Shown in pieces: positions 1 through 10,878 of a stretch of 64,000 bases of DNA (its first letter is position 1; each line of letters begins with the position of its first letter). The notes under the pieces were generated by a model. The model was not told the DNA's origin, ran no database searches, and saw only the letters and a list, made by a program, of their open reading frames with translations. The DNA is from Aphanomyces cochlioides (lineage: Eukaryota; Oomycota; Saprolegniomycetes; Saprolegniales; Verrucalvaceae). Location: the NCBI GenBank assembly GCA_019828595.1, contig JAHQRK010000011.1, forward strand, positions 1,612,001-1,676,000. The letters are read 5' to 3'. A program made the translations under genes and the position numbers.

Positions 1-288
1 TAGAAAAATTGATTTTTGCAGGAAATGCTTGTTTGACCAAACAGTGAAAAATCCATTTGCCGATCACAAGACCCAGACGAGACACCAAGCAAGACCAACA
101 TCTCCCGCATCCTCTGGACAAGTGAAGACCAGCTACCAAGCCAGCAATGCAGTGTATGTGTGCGGCATCGTCATATCAATAGTCGTTTACTCTACAATAT
201 GATGGATTGTAGCTCCTTCACGATCGAGTCGGTCTACAAGTTGTCTGCGCGCTCTGTTGCTGTGGGCGACAAGCTTGTGACCTATTAA
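1..288 (+). CDS. 3' end of an unidentified spliced gene (partial)
   Basis: The window opens inside an intron ending in TTTTTGCAG at 21. An open exon runs to 153, followed by an intron (154-212) with GTATGT donor and TTGTAG acceptor. A last exon from 213 then ends at TAA 286-288. Joined in phase, the tail contains VSFTIESVYKLSARSVAVG and ends KLVTY. No family is recognised. The splice signals and the continuous frame across the junction are the support. The remainder of the gene lies to the left of the window. Confidence 0.4.
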
Positions 289-693
289 GTATTATACGTT
301 ATTTAGGTCTCAAGTGGTTAAACTCACCAATATGTCCGGATAAAATGTCCGGATAGAATAAGTATACAAACATCAAGATAGACCGAACGGCCAATTTATG
401 CCAGACTCCATACAACTTCACAGTTCAAAGCACTGACGTTAAATATCTATAACTTTTTTAGTTTTCATCGGATTTAAAACCAAGCGATACCTTCTCTTCG
501 TCTTGTCCAGCGCTAACGATTTTGTGGTCTTATATACCTAAATATGCACTTTCAAAGGACTTATAGCGATAGGCGGTACTACAGTCTGTTCTCGAATTAA
601 GAACATCTAGTCAAAACTAATATACTTCATAAAATTATACTTATTAATTTTATCAGGTTCTTTTCGTGAAAGACTTGAAGTCAGTCAGTATCC
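289..693. other. Intergenic, AT-rich, no gene seen
   Basis: No ORF or RNA gene is supported. A short direct repeat, ATGTCCGGATA twice in a row, occurs near 331-354. The region may include the left flank of the pogo-type element that follows, but no terminal inverted repeat was found. Confidence 0.4.
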
Positions 694-1922
694 TTGTTTC
701 ATGGGACCACAAACACAGAGATTGCGCTGAACCAACACGCACAGGTCTGCGTTGATCAAACTCCATGGCGAAAACCCTCAATTGTCACACGACGAGCTAG
801 CTCTGTGGCTCAACATGCGTTTAAGCTGTCTTGCAAGCTTGGTAGGAGTACAATCACCAAGATTTTATGCACACCGAGGCCTTAGTGGAATGGAAAAAAA
901 TCTAATGTCAAACCCCATGCATCTGAATTGGAAAGCGCCTTATGGAATGGATAAGTGTTTGTGAGAAGTGGAGCGTCCCTATTGTCTCATTTACTACTAT
1001 ACGAGTGAAGTGCAATCAAATTCGACAACAAATGAAAGAGAATGGTTGTGATATGAATCCCAAGATCGATGCTCTCACATTCTCCAACGGGTGGATCTCA
1101 AACTTTAAAGCTCGACATGGCTTAAAGTCAAGACGGACGTTTGGTGAGGCTGCTTCAACCTTCAGTGAACGTGTCGAGGAAGGTAGAAAACAACTCCGTG
1201 ACATCACGAAAGGATTTTCAAGGAGCAATACATTTAACATGGATGAAACAGCCTATATTTACTGCGCGGCCCCAACAAAAACAATCTCAAAAGCAGGAAT
1301 ATCTGGCCGGAAAAGTCCAAAAAGAGGCCTTGATGAGCAACGCGGATGGGTCGTACATGCCACCGCTGCTCTTCATTGGGTTTGCAGAACGTCCAAGGTG
1401 CTTCAATGGCCAGAATCTTGAAGCAATGGGCTGTGAATACACAAGTGCGCCAAAAGGCTGGATGACACGAGGTATCTTTGGTCAATGGGTCAATGAATTC
1501 AACGAGAAGATGAGACTGAATGGACGTTATGTTGTTTTGCTTCTAGACAAGGCGTCCTCACACAATTATGATGGTATCTTATCAAATGTCACCATCAAGA
1601 AATTACCATCAAACACTACCTACAGCCACAAGACGCGGGGATAATTCGAAAGTTTAAAGCCAAGATTGAGGAGCTAAAGGCTCTCGAAATGTTGAAGAAG
1701 TTTGACGATTTGCTGGCAAATTCCGATGAAAACGACAAGGAAAACTTTCATGCCCATATCAACAAGCTTCACGAAGTCACTCTCATCGAACCTATGCAAT
1801 GGGCTGTGATTGCTTGGAATCAGTTTGATGCGAGGTCAATTGCAAACTGTTGGCGTCATGTGAATATTTTAGATGAGGATATGTACGAACTGGATGATGA
1901 AGTTCGCGAAATATGTTTGTAA
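694..1922 (+). pseudogene. Decayed pogo/Tigger-type (CENP-B-like) transposase
   Basis: Pieces of one transposase appear in order in different frames. First is an N-terminal helix-turn-helix with NPQLSHDELALW, switching frame to GRSTITKIL. Next is a CENP-B/Tc5-type DNA-binding segment (FSNGWISNFKARHGLKSRR near 1080-1130). The DDE domain follows: MDETA near 1240 and, after another frame change, LLLDKASSHN near 1540. Last is the typical tail IANCWRHVNIL, ending at TAA 1922. The residue after the second catalytic Asp is Lys, where Asn is usual. At least three frame changes mean no full transposase can be made. Family assignment comes from motif order. Element ends were not found. Confidence 0.8.
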
Positions 1923-3128
1923 ATCAAATGTTTGTGTTTCTTCATGACAGTCATCTTCGAGCAAATGTAAGCTATGCCATCGAGCACAACATTGATGCCT
2001 AGATTTGTACACTGTACAGAGCCTATCGGATATATAGATTTATACAGTTCCTTTCACATTGTACAACCTCTCAAAATTTGGGTCGACACCCATGTTCTTA
2101 ATTCGAGAACAGTAGTAGGCTATAAATTTCGTTGTCTTCAGCTGTTGTGCACCATATGTGCGATGGTCAACTTTGACTTGAACTATATTTATGAATATCC
2201 TGTCACAATTGATTTTTCTAGGTGAGAATAAGGGTAATAATTTTCCGAATATCGGCTTCAGTGCACATTAAAAATTGGAGTGCAACTGTCGAAATTCACC
2301 AGAAAGTATACTTATTTCAAGTCAAAAAGGGGCAAAAGACTGGACCGGGTAAATTTTACAAATTGAATTTCAGACGCTTGTAACTATACGAATACTAAGT
2401 GAAACAATCTCAAAATATGTGTAAGCAATAGACCGTTCTTTCCTCTATAATTTGGTATATTGTGGAGCACACAGTTCAAAATAGTGTAAAAGTTATGTCG
2501 AAAATGCTAAGGGGTCCAAAAAAGGGGGCAAAGACTGGTTCTTTACGCTATTAAAAGTTGCAAGATATAATAAGTTCACAGTAGTACTTACTGTTAAAAT
2601 TTATACAGAAGCTACAATACCAAAATATAATAAATCAGAGGTATGAAGATTTAACACCTTTGACTTACTGATACCTCTCAAATCATATATATTGATTTTA
2701 AGGGGTGATATTTGACATGTCCACAGCCATTCATTTTCTTGTAAATAAAGCTGTTTCGATCAGTTACCTTGTTTTACGATGGAACGATCGAGCTAGAAGT
2801 TGACGATAGTATGGCTGTCTTTGACTATTAATAGAAACATAAACTGTAATTCGATGATCTTTGGTTTTTATTAAACATCTAGTTCATTAACTCTAACTTT
2901 CACGTCGCTCGATACGTTGTCATGTGAGCTCGAGCCACTTATGCAACATGGCGCGCACGTATCTTGTTGGTCGACTTGATTGAAAAGTCGTAGTGTGCAA
3001 CGCAAAAATCAGTAGGTCTAACTTATTACAGTCTACGTTATATAATAAAACCATGTGAGATCAAATTGGCCAGAATGCAGTCTACAGCTGATGTCCACCA
3101 TACTTTGAAGTAGCCTTCATAATGACAA
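1923..3128. other. AT-rich transposon-derived spacer with repeated motif
   Basis: No gene is supported. The motif GGGGCAAAAGACTGG occurs at about 2329, a variant ending GGTTCTTTACGCTAT at about 2525-2552, and both parts together at 3416-3471. They probably mark ends or remnants of related elements. The rest is AT-rich with nothing recognisable. Confidence 0.4.
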
Positions 3129-3410
3129 CTAATATCCAAAATATCCAAGAAAAAATACCCCGATTGGATGACCATCCTGTTGCATTTGTACGACCCACGA
3201 TGAAAGATAGGTCTCACACTCATCCGGCAAGGCAGGCGATGGTCCCATACGTTCTTGTGCGTCGCTGTCAGCAGAACGACTTTTTGCAACATGGAATTTA
3301 AGTGTACGATAGGGTATCCGCAAAGCCATGCTCACAAAACGCTGCTTTTCACCACTTTAAACGCCTCGTCGAGCTCCTCTTTGGTATACTTGGGCATATA
3401 ATTAAACCAT
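3129..3410 (-). pseudogene. N-terminal fragment of a second Tc5/pogo-type transposase
   Basis: On the minus strand a frame starting MPKYTKEELDEAF near 3400 breaks and then continues in another frame through LPDECETYLSSWVVQMQQDG to a stop at 3129. The second part matches the CENP-B-type helix-turn-helix segment of Tc5/pogo transposases (an acidic residue, then a WV...L/Q..G.PI pattern). No DDE domain follows on this strand, so this is a truncated 5' fragment with a frameshift. The repeated GGGGCAAAAGACTGG motif lies directly upstream of it at 3426. The assignment is by motif only. Confidence 0.5.
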
Positions 3411-3415
3411 CAACG

Positions 3416-3471
3416 AAAAAAAAAGGGGCAAAAGACTGGAACGGGGGCAAGACACTGGTTCTTTACGTTAT
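3416..3471 (+). repeat. Composite copy of the GGGGCAAAAGACTGG repeat
   Basis: This segment joins, without a spacer, the two motifs that are separated by about 180 bp at 2324-2349 and 2512-2552. All copies point the same way, so this is a direct repeat and not a terminal inverted repeat. Confidence 0.5.
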
Positions 3472-3623
3472 ACGGACTACGGTAGCTACGCTTTGACAAT
3501 CAGAGATAAACAAAAGAGCTATGTATTTATTCAGTAACTTTCTTCTTTTCTTATCAACGAAGATCCTCAAACCACTTATGATTCTTGCTTGTTATGCATG
3601 TGCATGAGTTTCTGTCGTTGAGC

Positions 3624-6600
3624 TCACGAATCATGATCTGCCCAATTGTCTGTCACGATGACACCCAATGCCAACGAGTGCAATTGGGTTCGTGTCACAA
3701 CACCCACGAGCTCTCCTCGCTTGGAAACCTAACAAACATTGTGTTCTGATAGTGCCCGGTGGACTCCAATCGTACCACACACATCAGGCTCAACCCAAGC
3801 GCGCGAAATTGACGATAGGCTTGTGCAGCGGAAGCTTCCACTAAAATGAAAGTGAGCCCACTCAGTCGCGTAAGGATGATGTTAACCGTTTATTTGGGTA
3901 GGCGATGGATTGACATAGAGCTCAAGGTTCACAAAGCAGTCCATGTCTGCTGTAGACATTAAGCTTGCATCAACATCGTCGTCATCGGGAGCTGCTTCGA
4001 CATCCAGGACATCCGAGTCGTCAGGAAGACCGCTTTCACTCTCTGAAGCATTTCGGGCATGGAATGGTGTCCAAGTGGACTTGTGGCGAAGAAGTGATAC
4101 AAGCACATGTCTGATGAAAATATAAGAGCGCAATTAAGGGGTCGAGAGCCTACCGTTGGATTGTTCCTTCGAGGAGATTTTCGTACACTCCAAGCTGAGT
4201 GTCGTAGCGACGATCTATCACAGCCCAGCTTGTTTGATGCGGCCGTTGAGCTAGTGCAGCAACAATTGCTCCCACGCGTTCACGCTATAACCACGGCGTC
4301 AGCCAAGGCATCCAGAGTAAATATATCCACCTTGCCCAAACAATACGCCATGTCTGACGTTGTCACTTGAAGGACACTCATATGTTCTGCAGAAGGAGGC
4401 GGGCCCCAGTCAAGGAATGGAATGCCCCTGCAACGAATGTGTGCTTCGTAGAGGCCCTACAAAAAGTAACTTAAGCATGTGGCCAAGATAGAAAGCTGTA
4501 CAGGACTGAGCAGATTTCCAATCCATCGGGCAGGCATGAGTGTCATCATCAATGGCAGTGCAAACTGCAGATCGCCTAAAACACTTGAGTCGAGGTGTTA
4601 AATACCGGCATACCAGTCGCTTCGAGAAGAATAATAGTCAGCGATATTGTCATCCGTGTGACACCACCGAGCACTGCTGCTGCTCCAACGAGGGCATATG
4701 TGCTGATATTGATGAAATCCATGTCGCCGGCATGTAGCTGCATTCCAAATTAATTGCAATCACAATTGAGTGAAAATACCCATTGTCCAGCAATTCGGCC
4801 GAACGCAGCGCCAACAATAATGCTCGGAACAAACACACCCGAGGTGATACTCGCCCCAAACACAAATGCAGTGCCCTAAAAATCAATCAACTGTCATTTT
4901 GCTGGAGTGAGCGTACCAAGAAGTATAAGGTACCAAACACAACTAAGCTTGTAATGGTAAATGTTGGCGGCACGCCGACAGGATTTGGAAGGTGAAGCAG
5001 CTACGTGTACTTTGTGAGTCAAAGCAGAACATTAAATGGTGTACATTTTTTAGCGTGGATTCAGGCGGTGTGAGGAAAAGACTGGCCAAGTCATTGTATT
5101 GACCAAGGGGACAAGTGTGCCGGACAAGCTATCACTTCCACATTACTTCACTCGAAGCAGGAGGATGGAAACGTACATGAGCTTTGTCATTGAATGCAAC
5201 TGCAGTGGGCAGTACTCGACATGTTCCAACCGCTCCAGACAGGAAGAACCAAGTTACGCTAAGAACAAGGCTGATTCCGATAACATACAGCACTTTGCCG
5301 TAGCGCGGGAGTTTGGAGACATTAGCTCGAAAGAAAACATATTTGTTGATTTGGGTAAAGATGGCACCGATTACACCTCCCTGGATTCAGTGAGCGACTG
5401 CAGCTGACTATCGACTTACAGTTGATCCGATTACAACAAATACCAAGAGTTCCCATGGTAAATATGACGCTGTGTCAACTTCTGGGTCATCCATTTTGCC
5501 TAGTCACTGGGGATCAGAATGTTTGGCGAGGTTGTATCGAACCAAATGCAAAGAGGAAGGATTTATTTGCCATTTCCGAAAATGAGGAGATACTGGATCC
5601 AAAGACGACGAATGTAGCAACCTAGTTTAAAGATAAACTAAAAATGAATGAATGAGCTTACCATGGCGCAAAAGAATGCGCGCCAAATAAGCTTTGGAGA
5701 CAAAAATGAAGCTCCTTCTTCAAGCGCGAATAAGACACCACCGATAGGTGCTCCAAAGGCAGCAGCAACTCCTAATTTCTTGATTGAGAGAAAAAAATTA
5801 ATATTTCAACCTGCTGCAGCTCCACATGTGACCAAATCGCGGACGTCATTTTCTTTGAGGAATGACATCTACACGAAAATCGGAACAACGTATTTATGTG
5901 AGAGCGCTACCGGTCTCCAGTTCCAACACCTAATTGCTCGTCTTGATGAAAAAAATGCTGCAATGATGGCACCACTATCGAAGATATTTAGCAAAGAGAA
6001 ATCGGGCGTTACAAACCTGTGGATCATTGGACCTTCCTTTCCCACTGGTAGACCTCCTGAGACGGATAAAATGATACCAACGACCTACAGTTGTGCTCGA
6101 AATCTATCGAGAACTATGCATTCAATTACCTTGCCAAAGAGCGTGCGAGCACTCAACCATGCTTTGACTTGGACACCATTGAGCGTACTTTTGATTTCAG
6201 GAATACCAGACCCTGCGGACGATGGCGCCCAGTAAGTTGTAATGGTGCTTGCGACACCGACCAGTACAATATTGAACCCAATAAGAAAGAGAATACCTGA
6301 CCCTGCCATGGTATCACCTCGGATTTCGTCGGCTAGGAGAATGTTACAATGAGCCATTCAGTTCCCACTTCATACCGAGGAGTTTCTGGAGTGAGTCGAA
6401 CTTCCACTTGACCAGTCGAGATGTAGTACTCGCAATAAAAACAGCGATCTGTGCAATCGCAATACCAACGATGAGAGTGAGGAGCCACTTTGCGAAAGAC
6501 ATGATCTTGTTGGCCGATGATGCAGGAATACCACAAACCCCAGATCCTGGTAATCGTCCATGCTGCAAATGTGAATCACTCTTCGCATATCGCGGAGAGT

Positions 6601-6673
6601 ATGAGACAAATTCGACGCATTTGTACGGAATAGCGTCGTTGCCTCTGCTGGGAGCTAGTGGTCGATACGACAT
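3624..6673 (-). CDS. CLC-family chloride channel/transporter, paralog 1
   Basis: Intron-rich gene on the minus strand, ATG at 6673 and TGA at 3624, with about a dozen short introns. CLC voltage-gated channels and Cl-/H+ exchangers move anions across endomembranes or the plasma membrane. Visible family signatures in order: [12 protein letters not shown] (selectivity loop near 6200), [10 protein letters not shown] (gating Glu region near 6030-6060), [14 protein letters not shown] near 5740, and [15 protein letters not shown] near 4830. A cytoplasmic CBS-type C-terminus follows, ending with [13 protein letters not shown] near 3680. I could join exons across all these motifs without an unavoidable stop, so it is probably functional, although exact borders are approximate. 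Paralog 2 at 23770-26778 shares intron positions and most motifs and lies in inverted orientation. Channel versus exchanger cannot be decided here. Confidence 0.85.
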
Positions 6674-6990
6674 GTCGATCCCAAGCGAAACCGCGGTATG
6701 AGGAAAGCTCTGTTGGCATTATCTACATATCCGAAAAGAGCATCCGGATATCGAAGAAAATGTCGAGAAATTGAAAATCGCGACTGCAATCGAAGACGAC
6801 GATTTCATGGTGAAAAGCCATCGCATTTCCAAACTTCGTCTGTCAACGACCTAAGAACAGTCTCTAAACTTGCTACATCATGTAGACATCAACTTAATGA
6901 TTTCACATCCATTCCCCTGCTCTGTCCTTGTCCCATGTTTGTGACTGAAACCTGTGACACAACACAACATCATATGAAATCACAATGATT
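6674..6990. other. Spacer upstream of CLC paralog 1
   Basis: Putative promoter region for the minus-strand CLC gene and 3' flank of the next minus-strand gene. No coding exon or RNA gene is recognised. Confidence 0.3.
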
Positions 6991-8110
6991 TGAGAAGAGC
7001 GGCGACCACATATTTCGGATTCTTGGCGTTTATAACTTCAAGATAAAGCAGACCTTTCCATCTCACGTGGAGCCTCGTGGTCTCTGCTTTCTTTCGACTC
7101 TGGCCATGGTGCATCCTGGGTGATATTTGACTGGACCTCTGCACCTGAAGTGCACAGCTGATACATTGTAGAAAGACGCGTCGGTAGCATCGGCAAAGAG
7201 AAGAAATTTTTCCTATCGATCTCGGGCGGCATTCACAGCGATGACGAGATTGAAAGCATTTTGGATGTCTGCGCATAAAAAGGTTTGATTTCGAAGTGTA
7301 GTGTAAGTTCTTGGGATTGATATCCTTTATCTTGAGATGAGTGCAATGACTTCATCAAGAGTCTTCATAACTACGTCTTCGTTAAAGATAGTCGGGACTC
7401 GATGCCTTCAATTGGCCGCTTTGTCAACATGTAGCCAAGGAAGTCAGTCTGAGTGAGCACTTCCGAGCTGCCCATGATATCCTTGACATGAGCATCGAAC
7501 ATCTCATCGTTTGGACCATGCATGCAGAGCAATAACTTGACGTTGTCAAGAGAAAGCGTTGCTGTCGTTGAGTTGGTCGCGGTCACGAGCCACTTGTAGA
7601 AGACTGGGAGCGTTATGACTCACGACTTTATGGTATCGCCGACTTACACTCAAGCTGTTCCTTTGCCTTTCCTTGCTTGGTGAAGAGCTTGAGTCCACGA
7701 GTTAGATTTCCCACTGAGTGAGCTACGATACCAAGTAAACTTCGATGAACGAATCAAGCGATGGGGGTTGATCAGGGGCAGGGGAAGAGCAACGTAATAG
7801 CATCTCCACTAGTCTGTCAGTAATCGTCAATTGTACACAGGGTTAGATTCCTCTCACTTCGGATTCCCGTTCGACCCGGCAATTGTCCTGGAAACAAATG
7901 TTAACTCTGCTCAAGGTTGGTCAGTGGCACCCTTGCTGGGCAGCTATGAAGCGTGCTTGTAGCTCAAATATCTTTCTTTGACTCACTACAAGACGCTTTT
8001 ATCAAGCGATCATTGCTTGCTCACGTACATCCATACTTCTCCTGGAGTCGCTCGGCTTCAAAGATGGTGATCATTGTTTCGTGACTGTTCAGGATCGTTT
8101 CGTGTGTGTT
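6991..8110 (-). pseudogene. Unidentified spliced host gene, apparently broken
   Basis: Successive minus-strand exons can be joined from near 8110: ETMITIFEAERLQEKYG, an intron of about 45 bp, LSQRKIFELQARFIAAQQG, an intron ending TTTCCAG, TIAGSNGNPK, another intron, LVEMLLRCSSPAPDQPPSLD, then a one-base frame break before VAHSVGNLTRGLKLF. After one more intron comes SLDNVKLLLCMHGPNDEMF and a stretch with FLGYMLTKRP. Further down the frame breaks again and an in-frame stop occurs near 7230. The alternation of helices and short loops resembles an EF-hand-like protein, but no canonical calcium loop is visible, so I give no family. The 5' end stops about 60 bp from the MULE end at 8169. The breaks suggest a disrupted gene or sequence errors. 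Confidence 0.4.
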
Positions 8111-8168
8111 TTTTTTTAGAGCCTCTTCCTAGGGGAGACATTAAACATCCTACCCCTATTTTTATTTG

Positions 8169-8298
8169 TCCCACCCTTATACTTGAAATTGTAAACCCAT
8201 ACAATACACGTGTAACTAGTACTACTAAGTCAATATCAGCCAATCAGAGCTTGTTCGAAAAAGCGTTCCATTGAAAAATTACAACATCTCTCAGCCAT
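8169..8298 (+). repeat. Left terminal inverted repeat of the MULE
   Basis: About 130 bp beginning CCCACCCTTATACTTGAAAT and ending at CTCTCAGCCAT. It is the reverse complement of 10748-10878 with very few differences. Because of this, both ends contain the same short ORF beginning MADIDLVVLVTRVLYGFT on opposite strands, which is a shadow and not a gene. Confidence 0.9.
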
Positions 8299-8332
8299 TC
8301 AAACACATTTCATTTTGCCGAATTGTTGTCAA

Positions 8333-9078
8333 ATGGACGAAACATTGCCTTCTCCAAGTAAAGAGGATCCTATCTTGCTTATCCGTGGCAAAGACAAGCT
8401 TTACAAGTGCCTCAAGTGTGGCCACAAACTGAAGGAATACGATGCGATGCATATGCACTATAAGCGAAAACACGGTCTTACAGTGGAGCGCAAAAGAAAG
8501 AAGACTCAAGAAGAGAAGAATCAGCAGGCACGCCTACGCAAGGTCCGCTTTAATACATTCGCGCGGCTTGGCGCGCTCTTCCGGCGGATCCCCCGTAATA
8601 GCGAAAGTCAGCGGCTCGAGCTCTAGAAGCTCTCTCCAAGCACCGCACACTGTTTTCCTTCGCTGATGCCCAGCGTCGCGGCACATATGGAGCCGATAAT
8701 CCGATCGTGATTTCGAAGGAATCAAGTATTCCGCCTGCCGGGTATGGAGTTTTTGCCGCGGTGGACTTGCGTGAAGGCGATATTGTGACGTCTTATGACG
8801 GAGACATTGTGTACGACATGCCCGCGGATCCGACGTATGTCCTCAGAATTGATCTCGGGAACAAACCTGCTTGGATTGACGGGCTGAGCACACGTCAACT
8901 CGGTAAGGGACTCGGGTCTTTTGTGAGCCGTGAGGATCGTACGATGAAAATTTTCAAGAATTGTGAATATCTCCAACACGGTAAGAAAATGTTCATTCAA
9001 GTCACGAAGTCAATCAAGTCAGGCTCTGAACTCTTCACGGTTTATGACCCTGGCTACAGATTCAAGTCGAACAAGTAA
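8333..9078 (+). pseudogene. Transposon-borne C2H2 zinc finger + SET-domain protein (frameshifted)
   Basis: The ATG at 8333 opens a frame with one zinc-finger pattern, CLKCGHKL...HMHYKRKH (C-x2-C-x11-H-x5-H type), and then a basic linker. The frame shifts by one base between about 8600 and 8615. The next frame reads AARALEALSKHRTLFSFADA and runs into a SET domain: PPAGYGVFAAVDLREGDIV (the GxG cofactor-loop region), NCEY, and GSELFTVYDPGY (the ELxxxY-like motif). It ends at TAA 9078. The classic NHSCxPN signature is not clear, so methyltransferase activity is doubtful. SET proteins methylate lysines. A copy inside a MULE might influence chromatin around the element, but that is inference. Repairing the single frame break would give about 248 residues. 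Confidence 0.7.
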
Positions 9079-9242
9079 ATGATATAATACATTTCATTTG
9101 ATTTCCACTCATTATTTCGACCTACGGGTCCTGTCTCATCACCTTAAATAGATCTAAATGTCATTGCTATTGGAATCTTATGAACGTCATGATTTTATTG
9201 TTGTCACTGCACGACAAATGAAGTCTTCATAAGTTGAATCGC

Positions 9243-10142
9243 ATGCAGGAAAGCATCACAACAACGTCGCCAATTTCATTGCCGGATAGCAATACAAGAA
9301 CGACGCCAGTTTCCCCATTGCGCGAATTCCCTGTATATCCCGAAGCAATCTTTGATACCCCTGAAGAGGCCCAAGCAGCAATCAATCTTTTTGCCCGAAA
9401 TCATGGCTATGCTGTCATTCGACTTCGTACAGTCCTGGACAAGAACTTAAACATTCGAAGAGTTGTTTTGGCATGCGACCGTCATGGAGTATACAAGCCA
9501 TCAAAGAGTACTCCTGGAACCAAGAAAGTAATGGCAAAGCGACCAAAAAATGTTCGCCAAAACAACCCTCAAATATTGTTGCGTAAGTCAGATGTCTACA
9601 ATGCAAAACGAAAAGAAACACTGAAGAGAATCGGCTCAAATACAAGGACACAACATCTTCTCAACGAGCTCCAGAAGAATGGTGATTTCTCTCGACATCG
9701 TCTGGACATCCAAGGCCGACTATCTCACCTATTCTTTGCAAGCCGCGAAGTTTTAGTCGTGTTCAAAGCCAATTACGACATTATCATGCTGGATTGTACT
9801 GAAGAATCATACAACCAATACCATGCCCAGCTGTATGAAATGTCAAGAGAAGAAGGACAGTATATTGATGAAACTTGGATATTCATGTGGAAGCGACGAA
9901 TAGTTCGACATTGGACAAGCAACGTACTACATTTTGGGATGCAAGCAACTTCAAGAGTTGAAGGCTATCACCGATCTTTCAAGCGATTGACAAGAGTTGA
10001 AGGCTATCACCGATCTGAGATGGTTAAGCTCTTCAGAAATCGACATGCTATCAATATACGAAAAATTGCGACACTGGTGGGATATTTCGCTTCGAGAGCA
10101 CAAGGAAGCTGTGTCAGACGCAAAAATGAAGTCATGAGTTGA
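9243..10142 (+). pseudogene. MULE transposase remnant with internal deletion
   Basis: The first ATG is at 9243; the longer frame begins at a TTG. The N-terminal part (FDTPEEAQAAINLFARNHGY) resembles the FAR1/WRKY-GCM-like DNA-binding region of MULE transposases. LSHLFFASREVLVVF and IMLDCT resemble the start of the catalytic domain. The protein then jumps directly to EESYNQYHAQ...WKRRIVRHWTSNVLHFG and TSRVEGYHRSFKR, which normally lie well after the DDE core. The catalytic centre therefore appears deleted in frame near 9810. A 33-bp tandem duplication at 9952-10017 repeats RVEGYHRS. This protein is expected to be inactive as a transposase. Confidence 0.75.
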
Positions 10143-10143
10143 T

Positions 10144-10623
10144 TTGATGAAGCCAATGTTCGATGAAGTGCGCAATGTCGTTCACACGCATGCACTGAAG
10201 CAATGTCTTTCGCAGCTGGCATTAGTGTCAACACGCCCATGCACTGGCTTGTACTCAAGGACGACTAGTTTGCGTTGTACGCACAAGCTGTGGTCTCTCT
10301 ACCGTTCCCAAAATGTTTTGAAGCCGTCTGATTTTCATGCTCACTGGTGGGTTGACCGCTCATGCGCTCCAATGCCATCATCACCACAAGCTTTGGACCC
10401 CCAAACAAATGCTCAGCGGCGTGCGGAAGTGGCGCAAAGCAGACGTTCACACACTTCTCACTCCAGAGGCAGAGGGCCACGTGGAACCAGGCGAATGGCG
10501 TTATCCTTCGAGAGAAGTGAGGATGAGCAAACACGTCGACGTGAATTGCCAGCTTTGTCTTCTCGTCTAGAGAGTACTGGGGACACATTTCGTTTACCAC
10601 CTTTTCGATTCAATCCTTACTGA
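10144..10623 (+). CDS. Downstream ORF in the MULE, unidentified
   Basis: This frame follows the transposase remnant by two bases and begins MMKPMFDEVRNVVHTHALKQ. It is rich in Arg and Ser (QSRRSHTSHSRGRGPRG) and ends RFNPY at TGA 10623, just before the right inverted repeat. It could be the frameshifted C-terminus of the transposase or a leftover non-coding stretch. No domain is recognised. Confidence 0.3.
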   Translation: MMKPMFDEVRNVVHTHALKQCLSQLALVSTRPCTGLYSRTTSLRCTHKLWSLYRSQNVLKPSDFHAHWWVDRSCAPMPSSPQALDPQTNAQRRAEVAQSRRSHTSHSRGRGPRGTRRMALSFERSEDEQTRRRELPALSSRLESTGDTFRLPPFRFNPY

Positions 10624-10747
10624 AGCTAATTTATATTTTTGAATGAATAAATACAAGCCTGTAATTCATCCCCGAGGCAAAATGCACATCAGGTTTTATC
10701 TTCATGCAGTTTTCGTTGTCTTCATTAGACATACAGGCGCTAGGGAT

Positions 10748-10878
10748 ATGGCTGAGAGATGTTGTAATTTTTCAATGGAACGCTTTTTCGAACAAGCTCT
10801 GATTGGCTGATATTGACTTAGTAGTACTAGTTACACGTGTATTGTATGGGTTTACAAATTTCAAGTATAAGGGTGGGA
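10748..10878 (-). repeat. Right terminal inverted repeat of the MULE
   Basis: Reverse complement of 8169-8298, running from ATGGCTGAGAGATGTTGTAA to AAGTATAAGGGTGGG. Immediately outside it, the sequence near 10885-10910 reads, on the minus strand, GAGTTCGATCCCCGCC, a B-box-like string. No tRNA fold was found there. Confidence 0.9.

Larger units (their letters stand above)
8169..10878 (+). mobile_element. Mutator-like element (MULE) with zinc finger-SET ORF
   Basis: Bounded by near-identical terminal inverted repeats of about 130 bp (8169-8298 and 10748-10878). Inside are, in order, an ORF for a C2H2-like zinc finger plus SET domain (8333-9078, one frameshift), a MULE transposase remnant lacking its catalytic middle (9243-10142), and a downstream ORF (10144-10623). 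Long TIRs around a transposase with the SRVEGYHRSFKR-type motif are characteristic of MULEs. No matching target-site duplication was found, so the outer borders may extend further. The element cannot encode a complete transposase and would depend on one supplied from elsewhere. Confidence 0.8.

Noticed and set aside
8058..8243. ORF MADIDLVVLV... found at both 8058-8243 and 10803-10985
   Set aside because: It lies in the MULE terminal inverted repeats and is present only because the repeats are copies.
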